This document shows positions 34,578 through 42,865 of a DNA stretch of 64,000 nucleotides, one piece after another. The DNA lies in NCBI RefSeq assembly GCF_036881715.1, contig NZ_JBAKBF010000002.1, forward strand, positions 248,001 through 312,000, written 5' to 3'. The DNA is from Pannonibacter anstelovis. Lineage in GTDB: Bacteria; Pseudomonadota; Alphaproteobacteria; Rhizobiales; Stappiaceae. Under the pieces are notes generated by a model. The model ran no database searches. It was not told the DNA's origin and saw only the letters and a program-made list of their open reading frames with translations. Positions within the stretch are counted from its first letter, which is position 1; each line of letters starts with the position of its first letter. The translations under genes were made by a program, and so were the position numbers.

Positions 34578-34727
34578 TTACTTGGCGTTGGAGCCGGCCT
34601 TGGCGGCCTTGCTCTGCTTGAAGCACATGGCTGCAGCGGTCACGGCCTGAATGCCCAGCGGCTTGTAGAGATCCGCAAGGTTCGGGGCTTTGGCTGCTTT
34701 CGGGGTCTGCTTTGCGAGGGTCGACAT
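34578..34727 (-). CDS. Small basic Ala/Lys-rich protein, 49 residues
   Basis: A short frame with ATG start encodes a basic tail (MSTLAKQTPKAAKAPN), a central LADLYKPLGIQAVTAAAMCF and a Lys/Ala end (KQSKAAKAGSNAK). Codon third positions are G/C-rich like real genes here, and a matching terminator follows. The middle might be an amphipathic or weakly membrane-seeking helix with one Cys. Function unknown. Confidence 0.6.
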   Translation of the reverse strand: MSTLAKQTPKAAKAPNLADLYKPLGIQAVTAAAMCFKQSKAAKAGSNAK

Positions 34728-35185
34728 TGTTTCTGATCCGTTGGGCATTGAATGGCGCGCTCAGTGATGCCCGATTGCGGCATCTATGTGGCTTTCGCGC
34801 GGGCTTTTTCTTGTCTTTCCCGGAAAAACACAGAGGAAAGACACTGAATGAAACGTAAACTTCGACCGTTTACGTCTCGTAAAAACCTAATCATTGGATG
34901 GGGCGGGTTGAAGGCGCGTGCGGGTCAAATAAAATGTCGTCTTGTTACAATCTGCTCACGCTTTGAAATTGTTCAAGCCCGGCTTGCCGTTCTGAAGGCG
35001 GCAAAGGCAACTGGACGGTTGCGCCTGGACAAAATCCAAGGAAACTGCCTGCTTCGTTCAGTCGGGTCTTGCATGGGCAGGCAAGTCATGTCTGTCTGCG
35101 CAAAAGGGCAGAATCAGCCCGCAACAGAAGATTGGTCCCGTCTCCGGCCTTTTGTGTCCGGCTCCGGGCATCGGAGACGCAAGGC
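34728..35185. other. 458-base intergenic region without a convincing gene
   Basis: A 113-codon plus-strand frame here (34848-35189) has poor codon character and no good ribosome site. AT content is higher near 34840-34960, with AAACGTAAACTT and CGTTTACGTC repeats that might be regulatory. Otherwise nothing is recognised. Confidence 0.4.
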
Positions 35186-35917
35186 ATGAGCATACGGCCG
35201 CAAACCCCGGTCAAGGCAATCCTGTTCGACAAGGACGGCACGCTGATCGACTTCCAGCAGACATGGTCGCCCGCCTTTGCCCGGCTGCTTGACACGATGG
35301 CAGCGGGAAATGGCGTGGTGAAGAGCGAGCTGGCGCGGATCACAGCCTTCAATCTGGAAACCGGCCTGTTCGAGCCGCATTCACCCTTCGTGGCGGGGGC
35401 GAATGATGCCGTCATCGGCGAGTGGGCTCAGGTGATGGGTATTACCGATACCACGGCGCTTCTGCGCGAGATCGAGGCCCATCTGAAGGCCTTTGGCCTC
35501 GAGAGCCTTGCTCCGTTCCCGGCGCTGGAAGCGACGATCCGGACCCTGCATGAGGCCGGCTATATCCTGGGCATTGCCACGAATGATACGGAAAGCTCTG
35601 CCCGCGCCCAGATGCGCGCACTGGGTATCGAGCAGTGCTTTGCCCAGATCTACGGCTATGACAGCGGCTTTGGCGCCAAGCCGGCACCAGGCATGGTCAT
35701 GGCCTTCCAGGAGCAGAACGGCCTGCACCCGCAGGAGGTTGCCATGGTGGGGGACAGTCTGCACGACATGCATGCAGGCCGTCAGGCCGGTGCCGTTGCC
35801 GTTGCTGTCGCGACAGGAACCATAGGCGCTGACATTCTGGCTCCGCATGCAGATCACGTTCTCACCGGTCTGGATGATCTCCTGGACTGGCTTGATGCGA
35901 TGATGCCGGTGCACTGA
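35186..35917 (+). CDS. HAD-superfamily phosphatase
   Basis: 243 residues from ATG 35186 (GGAG upstream). HAD motifs are complete: ILFDKDGTLIDF (nucleophile Asp and D+2), GIATNDTESSA (motif II Thr/Asn region), FGAKPAPGMV (motif III Lys) and AMVGDSLHDM (motif IV Asp). It resembles phosphoglycolate phosphatase-type hydrolases (Gph-like); substrate not provable. Cytoplasmic. Confidence 0.88.
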   Translation: MSIRPQTPVKAILFDKDGTLIDFQQTWSPAFARLLDTMAAGNGVVKSELARITAFNLETGLFEPHSPFVAGANDAVIGEWAQVMGITDTTALLREIEAHLKAFGLESLAPFPALEATIRTLHEAGYILGIATNDTESSARAQMRALGIEQCFAQIYGYDSGFGAKPAPGMVMAFQEQNGLHPQEVAMVGDSLHDMHAGRQAGAVAVAVATGTIGADILAPHADHVLTGLDDLLDWLDAMMPVH

Positions 35918-36045
35918 ACGCCCTCTCTTTCCGGGAATCGCGTTTCTGCTCTTGCTTTTGACGGCGGCAGACGGCACCCAGATAGGGATGCCGCGTACTG
36001 CGGCCATTCCGGCAACGGGCCCAGCCGGGCCGGGCAGGGGAGCAG

Positions 36046-37014
36046 GTGGTGAGAAAGCGGTATCCCGTTCCGCGTTCCGAACTTGGACGTGCGGCGCGCT
36101 TCATGGCGGCGCTGGGTGTGCCGACGCTGTTTGCCGCTGCCATCGCCTATAGAAGCGGGATCATTGCAGCCAACCAGCTTGAGCTCAGCCTGCTGCTTGG
36201 GGCCGCTCTTGGACTTTCCGGCCTTGGCCTCGCCATCGCGGCCATCATTCTCTGGTGGCAGCGTGGCGGAACTGGAGTGGGCGATGCCGTGCGCGCCCTG
36301 TTCTACGGCCTTGTCCTGCTCGTGCCGCTGACCCTGCTGGCTGCGGGCTGGAACATGTTTCCCCCGCTCAATGACATCAGCACGGACCCTTCCGATCCGC
36401 CTCCTGCTGTTGAAGCCCTGGCCGTGCGTGATGCGCTCGCGCCGCCGCGGTTCGATGCCGCCTTGCAGACGCAGGCCTATCCGGAGATCGTTTCGCGCCG
36501 CTTCAGGCTGGAGCCGGTCGATCTGCATGCCGCCGTGCGCAAGGTAATGGAAAAGAACGGCTGGGAAATCGTGACTGAGATGCCGCCAGACATGCGCGAT
36601 TCTCCCAGTCTGGTGCAGGCGATCGCCCGGGTTCCGCTTATCGGCCTTCCGGCCGGTATGTCCGTGCGCGTGGAGCCTGACGTGACCGGATCAATCCTGG
36701 ATGTGCGGGCCAGCTCGCGTTTCGCCGCGCATGATCTGGGTTTCAATGCCCAGCAGATCCGCAGTTTCTACCGGGATCTCGATGCAGCATTGACAGAGGC
36801 CTACGGTAACATAGGCCGTCTCAACGTCACTGAAGAAGAGGCCGAGGAGGCCCGTGCTCAGGCCGAGGAACTGCCGCTCCTGACGGACCGGCCGGCAGAT
36901 GATGCGGGGCGGCCCGTGCCTTTGCCGGGCTTCAAGCCCTATCAGGCGCCGGAGCCTGCCGTTGCAGAGCCGGAGTTCGATGAGATTTACCAGGGCGAGG
37001 AGACGCAGGGTTAG
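36046..37014 (+). CDS. DUF1499-domain membrane protein, GTG start
   Basis: 322 residues. Three N-terminal hydrophobic segments (FMAALGVPTLFAAAIAY, LSLLLGAALGLSGLGLAIAA, FYGLVLLVPLTLLAAG) precede a DUF1499 domain (about 105-260; NDISTDPSDPP, SIDVRASSR-like LDVRASSRFAAHDLG, IRSFYRDLDAAL) and an acidic, Pro-rich C-terminal tail. GTG with AGGGGAG just upstream is the start. The function of DUF1499 is unknown; the anchor suggests the inner-membrane face. Confidence 0.8.
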   Translation: MVRKRYPVPRSELGRAARFMAALGVPTLFAAAIAYRSGIIAANQLELSLLLGAALGLSGLGLAIAAIILWWQRGGTGVGDAVRALFYGLVLLVPLTLLAAGWNMFPPLNDISTDPSDPPPAVEALAVRDALAPPRFDAALQTQAYPEIVSRRFRLEPVDLHAAVRKVMEKNGWEIVTEMPPDMRDSPSLVQAIARVPLIGLPAGMSVRVEPDVTGSILDVRASSRFAAHDLGFNAQQIRSFYRDLDAALTEAYGNIGRLNVTEEEAEEARAQAEELPLLTDRPADDAGRPVPLPGFKPYQAPEPAVAEPEFDEIYQGEETQG

Positions 37015-37023
37015 GGGAAGCTC

Positions 37024-37938
37024 TCAGGACGCTGCCTTGTAGACCCCTTCGAGCCGTGGCTCTGCGCCGCATTGCACGGCGCCTGTCTCCACCAGCCGTT
37101 CCAGTTGCGCAAAGACAGAGAGAGCAGCTGCGCCCTTCAGGCTCGGGTCAAGACCTGCGTAAACCGCATCGACGATCTCAGGGACCGTCGACTGGCCATG
37201 ACGCTGCAGCACACCGAGAATAGCCGCCTCCCGCTGCATCCTGTGCGCCTTCAACGCGGCCATATAGTCCTGCGCGGAGTGAAGCAGGCCGCCGTGGCCG
37301 GGCAGATAGAGGCTTTCGCTGCGCTCCATCATCCTGTCGAGTGAGGTGAGATAGGCCTGCATTGATCCATCCGGAGGAGCGACGATAGAGGTAGACCAGG
37401 CCATCACGTGATCGGCGGAGAACATCAGCCCGTCATCCGGCAGGGCGAAGGTGAGATGATTGGCTGTATGGCCAGGTGTTTCCACGGCCTCGAACAGCCG
37501 CCCGCCAGCCGTGAAGCGCTCTCCGTCAGCCAGCTGCCGGTCCGGCCGGTAGTCCATGTCGGCGCTGGCATCCAGCGGATTGACCTCATTGCCACGCAGA
37601 GCCCGGGCCGGCCGGTGGGGAGCGCAGCCAAGAACCTGGGCACCTGTGAGCGCGGCCAGCCGCGCGGCCGCAGGGGAGTGATCCTTGTGGGTGTGGCTGA
37701 CGAGAATGGCTGTAACCGTCTGTCCATGTGTTGCCCGCAGGATGGCCTGCAGATGCGCTTCATCCTCCGGCCCTGGATCCAGTACAGCCACCTCGGTCTC
37801 GCCGATCAGATAGGTGTTGGTGCCATGGAAGGTGAAAGGGCCGGGATTGTTCACTGTCAGCCGCCGGACACCGGGAGCCACCTCCACCGCTTCACCGTGG
37901 CGCGGATCGAAGGAAAGATCGTGCTGCAGTTTCGTCAT
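37024..37938 (-). CDS. Metallo-beta-lactamase-fold hydrolase (LACTB2-like)
   Basis: 304 residues. The metal motif is SHTHKDHSPAA (H-x-H-x-D-H), preceded by HGTNTYLIG and AVLDPGPED, followed by TPGHTANHL and SADHVMAW. A winged-helix-like C-terminal extension (HRMQREAAILGVLQ and IVDAVYAGLDPSL) is as in LACTB2/CPSF-related proteins. Substrate may be RNA or a thioester; unknown. ATG 37938 preferred to the one at 37980. Confidence 0.85.
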   Translation of the reverse strand: MTKLQHDLSFDPRHGEAVEVAPGVRRLTVNNPGPFTFHGTNTYLIGETEVAVLDPGPEDEAHLQAILRATHGQTVTAILVSHTHKDHSPAAARLAALTGAQVLGCAPHRPARALRGNEVNPLDASADMDYRPDRQLADGERFTAGGRLFEAVETPGHTANHLTFALPDDGLMFSADHVMAWSTSIVAPPDGSMQAYLTSLDRMMERSESLYLPGHGGLLHSAQDYMAALKAHRMQREAAILGVLQRHGQSTVPEIVDAVYAGLDPSLKGAAALSVFAQLERLVETGAVQCGAEPRLEGVYKAAS

Positions 37939-38140
37939 GACCGGTTTCTTTCGAGGGAGAGGCTGCCTGTTCCCGCGCATCTGTTCAGCGCAGAACGGGT
38001 CAAGTCAAGTGCTTGCCGGCACCGCCCCGCAACCGTTGCCCGTTTGGATTGACGCAGTGCATTGGCTCCACTGGCATGAATCGGTAATGTGAAGCCGTTA
38101 AAACGGCACATGTGGCCCGGTTTCCCGCAGACGGAAACTG

Positions 38141-38671
38141 ATGCAGCACATGTCCAGCGACCTGCCAGACAAGGACAGACAAGGCCTCATGCCCGAACAT
38201 GCTCTTTCCCTGGAAGCCGTTCTTCCCCTCAGGCGCGATGCGGCCTTTGCCCTGACTGTCGACAGGATTGCCTCCTGGTGGCCAAGGCATGATCCCTTCT
38301 TCGGTCAGTCCGCGCAGGATGTCATCATTGACCCGCATCTGGGTGGAGCCTGTTCCCGGGTGGGCGAAGATGGCCGGCGGGTCATCTGGGGCACTGTGCT
38401 GTCCATTGAAGCGCCTCTCTATCTGCGGCTTGCCTGGCAGATCGGTCCAGACGGAAAACCGGTCGCGGATCCTTCCACCGCAAGCCGGGTTGTCTGGTCT
38501 TTCCGCGATGCAGGAGAGACGACGCGCCTCGAAATCAGCCATGGGGACTTCATCCGCCATGGGGCTGCCGGAGGCGATTACCGCGCCTTCATGGCATCCG
38601 AGGCTGGATGGCCGCGTTTGCTGGCAGCCCTGACGAAGGCCGCGTCTTCACGCTACGCCACCTCCGGGTGA
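38141..38671 (+). CDS. SRPBCC (AHSA1-like) protein
   Basis: 176 residues resembling small START-like domains of activator of Hsp90 ATPase homologues: ALSLEAVLPLRRDAAFALTVDRIASWWP, VIWGTVLSIEAPLYLRLAW and the last helix MASEAGWPRLLAALTKAA. The fold binds hydrophobic ligands. Starts at 38150 or 38189 are also possible. Not linked with a clear operon. Confidence 0.72.
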   Translation: MQHMSSDLPDKDRQGLMPEHALSLEAVLPLRRDAAFALTVDRIASWWPRHDPFFGQSAQDVIIDPHLGGACSRVGEDGRRVIWGTVLSIEAPLYLRLAWQIGPDGKPVADPSTASRVVWSFRDAGETTRLEISHGDFIRHGAAGGDYRAFMASEAGWPRLLAALTKAASSRYATSG

Positions 38672-38765
38672 TTTCTGCCCGGCCGGCTGCACCAGTCTGA
38701 CCGTTGCATCAGCCTTGAGAGCTCATGGGACGGCTTCCGTTTTGCACGGCGGCAGAACATGTGAA

Positions 38766-38794
38766 ATGCCGTCAAAATGACACGTGACATTCAT
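38766..38794 (+). promoter_or_regulatory. Weak PhoB-box-like repeats upstream of phoR
   Basis: ATGCCGT-CAAA-ATGACAC-GTGA-CATTCAT gives three seven-base units exactly 11 bases apart; they match CTGTCAT at 4, 4 and 5 of 7 positions. A 5' untranslated hairpin GAGCCGG/CCGGCTC follows at 38846-38868. Matches are poor, so only the phasing supports it. Confidence 0.25.
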
Positions 38795-38916
38795 CTGGGC
38801 GTTGGTTTGATACGCTAATCTGGTTTTTGTCGTGTGAGTGACATAGAGCCGGGTTATTTCACCGGCTCATCATATCCCGTGTGGGCAGCGGGGGCGGGAG
38901 CAGGCACAGGTTCGCG

Positions 38917-40257
38917 ATGACCGAGACACAGATTGAAGACGAGAAGCTGCCTCCGCGTGAGCTGCAGGCAAGGCCCTCGCAGCGCCTGAAGGATGCGCGC
39001 TGGGTGCTGTTTACGGCCGGTGTTGTGCTGATTTTGCTCTGGGCCGTCTTCCGGGTCCCGCTTCTTGCCGTGCTTTGCGGTTTCTTCGCCGTGTTCCTGG
39101 CCGCAGCGCTTGGCCCTCGCCGCAGCGATGCCGTTCGCGCTCTGCAGCTTGAGAACAAGCGCGATCTGCGCCGGATGTGGCCCGGCACCGGCATCAAGGT
39201 GACGGCCGACGCGCTGCCCATGCCCTGTTTCATTGCGGACGGGCGCGGCATCACCCGCTACGTGAATACCCTGGCACGGGACCAATACCCGGCGGTCCGT
39301 CCGGGAGACCCGATCTCCTTCGGCCTGCGCACGCCATCCCTGCTGGAAGCCTTTGACCGCGCCCGCTCGCAAGGCACGGTAGAGCGGATCGAATGGACGG
39401 AAAAAGTGCCGACCGAATCCTGGTTCGAAGCCAGTATCGCGCCGATCTACCTGCCCTCGCTGAAGCCGGGGCAGCCTGAGCCCGCCATGCCCGATTTTCT
39501 GCTGGTGGCCCTGCGGGATCTGACCGAGCAGCGCCGGCTGGAGCGCATGCGCACCGACTTCGTCGCCAACGCAAGCCATGAGCTGCGCACGCCTCTGGCA
39601 TCGCTCACGGGCTTCATCGAAACACTGCAGGGGCCGGCCAAGGACGATGCGCGGGCACGGGAGCGGTTCCTCGGCATCATGCTGGAACAGGCGAACCGGA
39701 TGCGCCGCCTGATCGATGACATCCTGTCCCTGTCCCGGATTGAGCTGAAGGCCCATGTGAGGCCGGACAAGCTGGTGGATCTGCGCGAAGCTGTGCGCCA
39801 TACGAATGACGCCCTGTCTCCGCTGGCCCGTGAACTTGGCATGGAAGTGCACGTGGAAGTGCCCGAGCAGGAGGCGGTCGTCCGCGGTGACCGCGATGAG
39901 CTGATCCAGGTGACCGAGAACCTCGTGGAAAATGCGTTGAAATACGGGAGCACTGGCAAGCGTGTGGATGTCTCGGTCCGCCCGCAGGCAAGCGGGCAGG
40001 GCTGGGTGCTGACCGTGCGGGACTATGGCGAGGGCATTTCGTCTGAACACCTGCCGCGGCTGACGGAACGCTTCTACCGCGTCGATGTTGCCTCCAGCCG
40101 CGCCATGAAGGGCACGGGGCTCGGGCTCGCCATTGTCAAGCACATCCTGACCCGGCACAGGGCCCGGCTGGATATCGAAAGCCAGCCGGGGCAGGGGGCC
40201 GCATTCTCGATCACCTTCCCCGCTGACGGGCAAACGGGAGTGGCAACTGCACGTTGA
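38917..40257 (+). CDS. phoR: Phosphate regulon sensor kinase PhoR
   Basis: 446 residues from ATG 38917 (a GTG at 38881 has no ribosome site). Two membrane helices near residues 28-62, a PAS domain (about 95-195), HisKA with phospho-accepting His221 in NASHELRTPL, and the ATPase domain with NLVENALKYG (N box), VRDYGEGIS (G1) and GTGLGLAIVKHI (G2). It controls PhoB by phosphorylation and is inhibited by the Pst-PhoU complex when phosphate is ample. First gene of the phosphate cluster. Confidence 0.93.
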   Translation: MTETQIEDEKLPPRELQARPSQRLKDARWVLFTAGVVLILLWAVFRVPLLAVLCGFFAVFLAAALGPRRSDAVRALQLENKRDLRRMWPGTGIKVTADALPMPCFIADGRGITRYVNTLARDQYPAVRPGDPISFGLRTPSLLEAFDRARSQGTVERIEWTEKVPTESWFEASIAPIYLPSLKPGQPEPAMPDFLLVALRDLTEQRRLERMRTDFVANASHELRTPLASLTGFIETLQGPAKDDARARERFLGIMLEQANRMRRLIDDILSLSRIELKAHVRPDKLVDLREAVRHTNDALSPLARELGMEVHVEVPEQEAVVRGDRDELIQVTENLVENALKYGSTGKRVDVSVRPQASGQGWVLTVRDYGEGISSEHLPRLTERFYRVDVASSRAMKGTGLGLAIVKHILTRHRARLDIESQPGQGAAFSITFPADGQTGVATAR

Positions 40258-40275
40258 CGCCTCTATATCTGCAGG

Positions 40276-40303
40276 ACGTCACATAACTCTCACATCGTCT
40301 CAT
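40276..40303 (+). promoter_or_regulatory. Candidate PhoB box upstream of first pstS
   Basis: ACGTCAC-ATAA-CTCTCAC, then GTCTCAT, give phased TCA-repeats 10-11 bases apart, each matching CTGTCAT at 4-5 of 7. A possible -10 (CTATAG, 40315-40320) follows. Upstream of pstS by ~90 bases. Confidence 0.45.
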
Positions 40304-40391
40304 TAGGACATGTGCTATAGGCAGTCCTGCCGAGTGGCCATCACACGAACAAGGTCACGCCAGACAGAGCCGCACGCCGGAGATCTTCAGC

Positions 40392-41405
40392 ATGACAAGA
40401 GTTGGTCTTGGAGTTGCACTGCTTCTGACGGTCTTCCTGGGCGCAGGCGAGCTGGCCTTGGCGCGTGACAAGGTACAGATTGTCGGGTCTTCTACTGTCT
40501 ATCCCTTCGCTGCCGCGGTTGCTGAACAGGTTTCCCTGAAAAACGGCGGAAAGTTCCCGGTCATTGAGTCCACTGGCACCGGAGGCGGTATCAAGCTGTT
40601 CTGTGCCGGATCCGGGGATGCCACACCTGATGTGACAAATGCGTCCAGACCGATGAAGCCGGCCGAACTGGAGGAATGCCGCGCAAATGGCGTGACACCG
40701 GTTGAAATCCGCTTCGGCTTCGATGGCATCGTGCTAGCGGGTGCAGCCAGCGGCGCTGACATGAATCTTTCCCTGGATCAGGTCTTTCTGGGTCTGGCCC
40801 GCAAGGTTCCGGTTGAAGGCAAACTGCAGGATAACCCCTTTCAATCCTGGCGTCAGATCGGCAGCACGCTGCCGGACAAGCGTATTGAGATCCTCGGCCC
40901 GCCGCCGACTTCCGGCACCCGTGATACATTTGTCGAAATCGCCATGGAGCAAGGCTGCGCCGCACTTGCGGACGCAGGCAGCCTTGGCCTGAAGGGGGCC
41001 GCCTGTCATGAGTTGCGGCAGGACGGATCGTTTCTGGAGACGGGCGAGAACGATGACCTCGTCGTGACAATGCTCGAGCAGAACCCCAAGGCGCTCGGCA
41101 TCTTCGGCTACTCGTTCCTCGAACGGAACCGTGGCGACCTGAAACCTGTCAGCATCTCAGGAGTAGAGCCGTCTGCAGGAAATATTGCGGCTGGAACCTA
41201 TCCTCTGTCCCGGCCGCTCTATTTCTACGTCAAGAAGGAGCATCTGGGAAAGGTTCCGGGGCTTGAGGAATATCTCCTTGAGTTTGCATCTGAAAAAGCT
41301 CTGGGGCCCGACGGATATCTGGCGGCGATAGGTCTCATTCCGCTTCCGAAGCACCAGCGTCTTGAAAACGAGAAGCTCGCCGGGGAACTTGCGGCCGCTC
41401 AATGA
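40392..41405 (+). CDS. pstS: Phosphate-binding protein PstS (first copy)
   Basis: 337 residues with a signal peptide (VGLGVALLLTVFLGAGELALA-RD). The mature start VQIVGSSTVYPFAAAVAEQ and the phosphate loop (TSGTRDTF, ESTGTGGGIKLF) are typical of PstS. Ends in a charged helix. It is only moderately like the second PstS immediately downstream and differs in codon choice, so the pair is not a recent tandem duplicate. It should capture phosphate in the periplasm for PstCAB. Confidence 0.9.
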   Translation: MTRVGLGVALLLTVFLGAGELALARDKVQIVGSSTVYPFAAAVAEQVSLKNGGKFPVIESTGTGGGIKLFCAGSGDATPDVTNASRPMKPAELEECRANGVTPVEIRFGFDGIVLAGAASGADMNLSLDQVFLGLARKVPVEGKLQDNPFQSWRQIGSTLPDKRIEILGPPPTSGTRDTFVEIAMEQGCAALADAGSLGLKGAACHELRQDGSFLETGENDDLVVTMLEQNPKALGIFGYSFLERNRGDLKPVSISGVEPSAGNIAAGTYPLSRPLYFYVKKEHLGKVPGLEEYLLEFASEKALGPDGYLAAIGLIPLPKHQRLENEKLAGELAAAQ

Positions 41406-41618
41406 TGCTGCCTTTACGGCATTGCTCCGGCGCGTAATGCCGCATGCCGCCGCCGCGTGCGGCCCCAACCGGCTCTCCTGCGGCGCAGCCGGCTAATAAG
41501 ATACCCCTGAACTGACGGGCGCTTCCCGCCCGGGAGCGTCATTGTGCCCGGATATGTCACAAAACCGCGTTCTTCCGGCAATTGCACGTAAATTATTCAG
41601 ATTTTCCAATATCTTAAA

Positions 41619-41658
41619 TTGTCACAAAAGTGATATCCAACTGACATAGAAGTCTCAT
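41619..41658 (+). promoter_or_regulatory. Tandem PhoB boxes upstream of second pstS
   Basis: Four seven-base units at exact 11-base spacing: TTGTCAC, GTGATAT, CTGACAT, GTCTCAT. The last pair, CTGACAT-AGAA-GTCTCAT, matches the PhoB consensus at 11 of 14. A possible -10 (TTAGGT) is nine bases downstream. The rest of the 340-base gap after the first pstS holds two G+C-rich hairpins and no coding frame. Confidence 0.7.
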
Positions 41659-41748
41659 CTGGGGCCGTTAGGTTCCGCTCGTCGCCAGGGCCTCAGGGGA
41701 GGCTGGGTGGCGCGCCCAAAAACCTTGACATTCAAAGGGAGTGGTCAA

Positions 41749-42795
41749 GTGAAGTTCAAAACCCTCGTAAGCATGGTTGCCCTCGCGGCTGCCGCCACCA
41801 CCGTCGCCGGCGCCGCTCAGGCTCGTGACCAGATCCAGATCGCCGGTTCGTCGACGGTTCTGCCCTATGCTTCCATCGTTGCTGAAGCTTTCGGCGAAAA
41901 CACCGACTTCCCGACCCCGGTTGTCGAGTCCGGTGGTTCGGGCGCTGGCCGTAAGAAGCTCTGCGAAGGCGTTGGTGAAAACACCATCGACATCGCCAAC
42001 TCTTCCAGCCGCATCAGCCAGTCTGACATTGATACCTGCGCCGCCAACGGCGTGAAGGACATCATGGAAGTCCGCATCGGCTATGATGGCATCGTGTTCG
42101 CCTCTGACATCAAGGGCAACAAGTTCGAATTCACCCCGGCTGACTGGCATTCTGCTCTGGCTGCTGAAATCGTGAAGGACGGCAAGCTTGTCGCCAACAC
42201 GAACAAGAAGTGGAGCGATATCCGCGCCGACCTGCCGGATCAGGAAATTCTCGCTTTCATTCCGGGCACCAAGCACGGCACCCGTGAAGTGTTCGACGAA
42301 AAGGTTCTGCATGCTGGCTGCAAGGCCAACGGCATCGAGGAAGCCCTGCTTGCTGCCAACGGCGGCGACAAGAAGGCTGCTGCCAAGTCTTGCATGGCTC
42401 TGCGTACTGATGGCGTTTCCGTCGATATCGATGGTGACTACACCGAGACGCTCGCACGCGTTGCCGCAAACCCGCAGGGCATTGGCGTGTTCGGCCTGTC
42501 GTTCTACCAGAACAACACCGACAAGCTCCAGGTTGCGACCATGGGTGGCGTGCTGCCGTCCGTCGAGACGATTGCCAAGGGTGAGTACCCGGTTTCCCGT
42601 CCGCTGTACTTCTACGTCAAGAAGGCGCACATCGGCGTGATCCCGGGCCTCAAGGAGTACGTTGAGTTCTTCGTCTCCGACGATATCGCAGGCCCGAATG
42701 GCCCGCTCGCTCAGTACGGCCTCGTTTCCGACCCGGAACTGGCTGCGACTCAGAAGGCCGTTGCTGACGAAGTCGTGATGGGTCCGCTCAAGTAA
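41749..42795 (+). CDS. pstS: Phosphate-binding protein PstS (second copy), GTG start
   Basis: 348 residues. The GTG at 41749 has GGGAG six bases upstream and leads into a signal peptide (FKTLVSMVALAAAATTVAGAAQA-RD). It shows IQIAGSSTVLPYASIVAEAF, VVESGGSGAGRKKL and KHGTREVF. Codon use is biased to GCT, GTT and AAG-rich choices, as in highly expressed genes. It and the first pstS precede pstC. It may be the main PhoB-induced binding protein. Confidence 0.9.
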   Translation: MKFKTLVSMVALAAAATTVAGAAQARDQIQIAGSSTVLPYASIVAEAFGENTDFPTPVVESGGSGAGRKKLCEGVGENTIDIANSSSRISQSDIDTCAANGVKDIMEVRIGYDGIVFASDIKGNKFEFTPADWHSALAAEIVKDGKLVANTNKKWSDIRADLPDQEILAFIPGTKHGTREVFDEKVLHAGCKANGIEEALLAANGGDKKAAAKSCMALRTDGVSVDIDGDYTETLARVAANPQGIGVFGLSFYQNNTDKLQVATMGGVLPSVETIAKGEYPVSRPLYFYVKKAHIGVIPGLKEYVEFFVSDDIAGPNGPLAQYGLVSDPELAATQKAVADEVVMGPLK

Positions 42796-42865
42796 GCGCT
42801 TCGAGCCGATGGAAGATCAGGGTGGCGCACCAGCGCCACCCTTTGCTCTGTGGATTGGATAGCTC

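Noticed and set aside
34848..35189. A 113-codon plus-strand frame in an intergenic region
   Set aside because: No ribosome site, odd composition with many Cys/Arg/Trp, no relation to known proteins and it runs into the HAD gene start.
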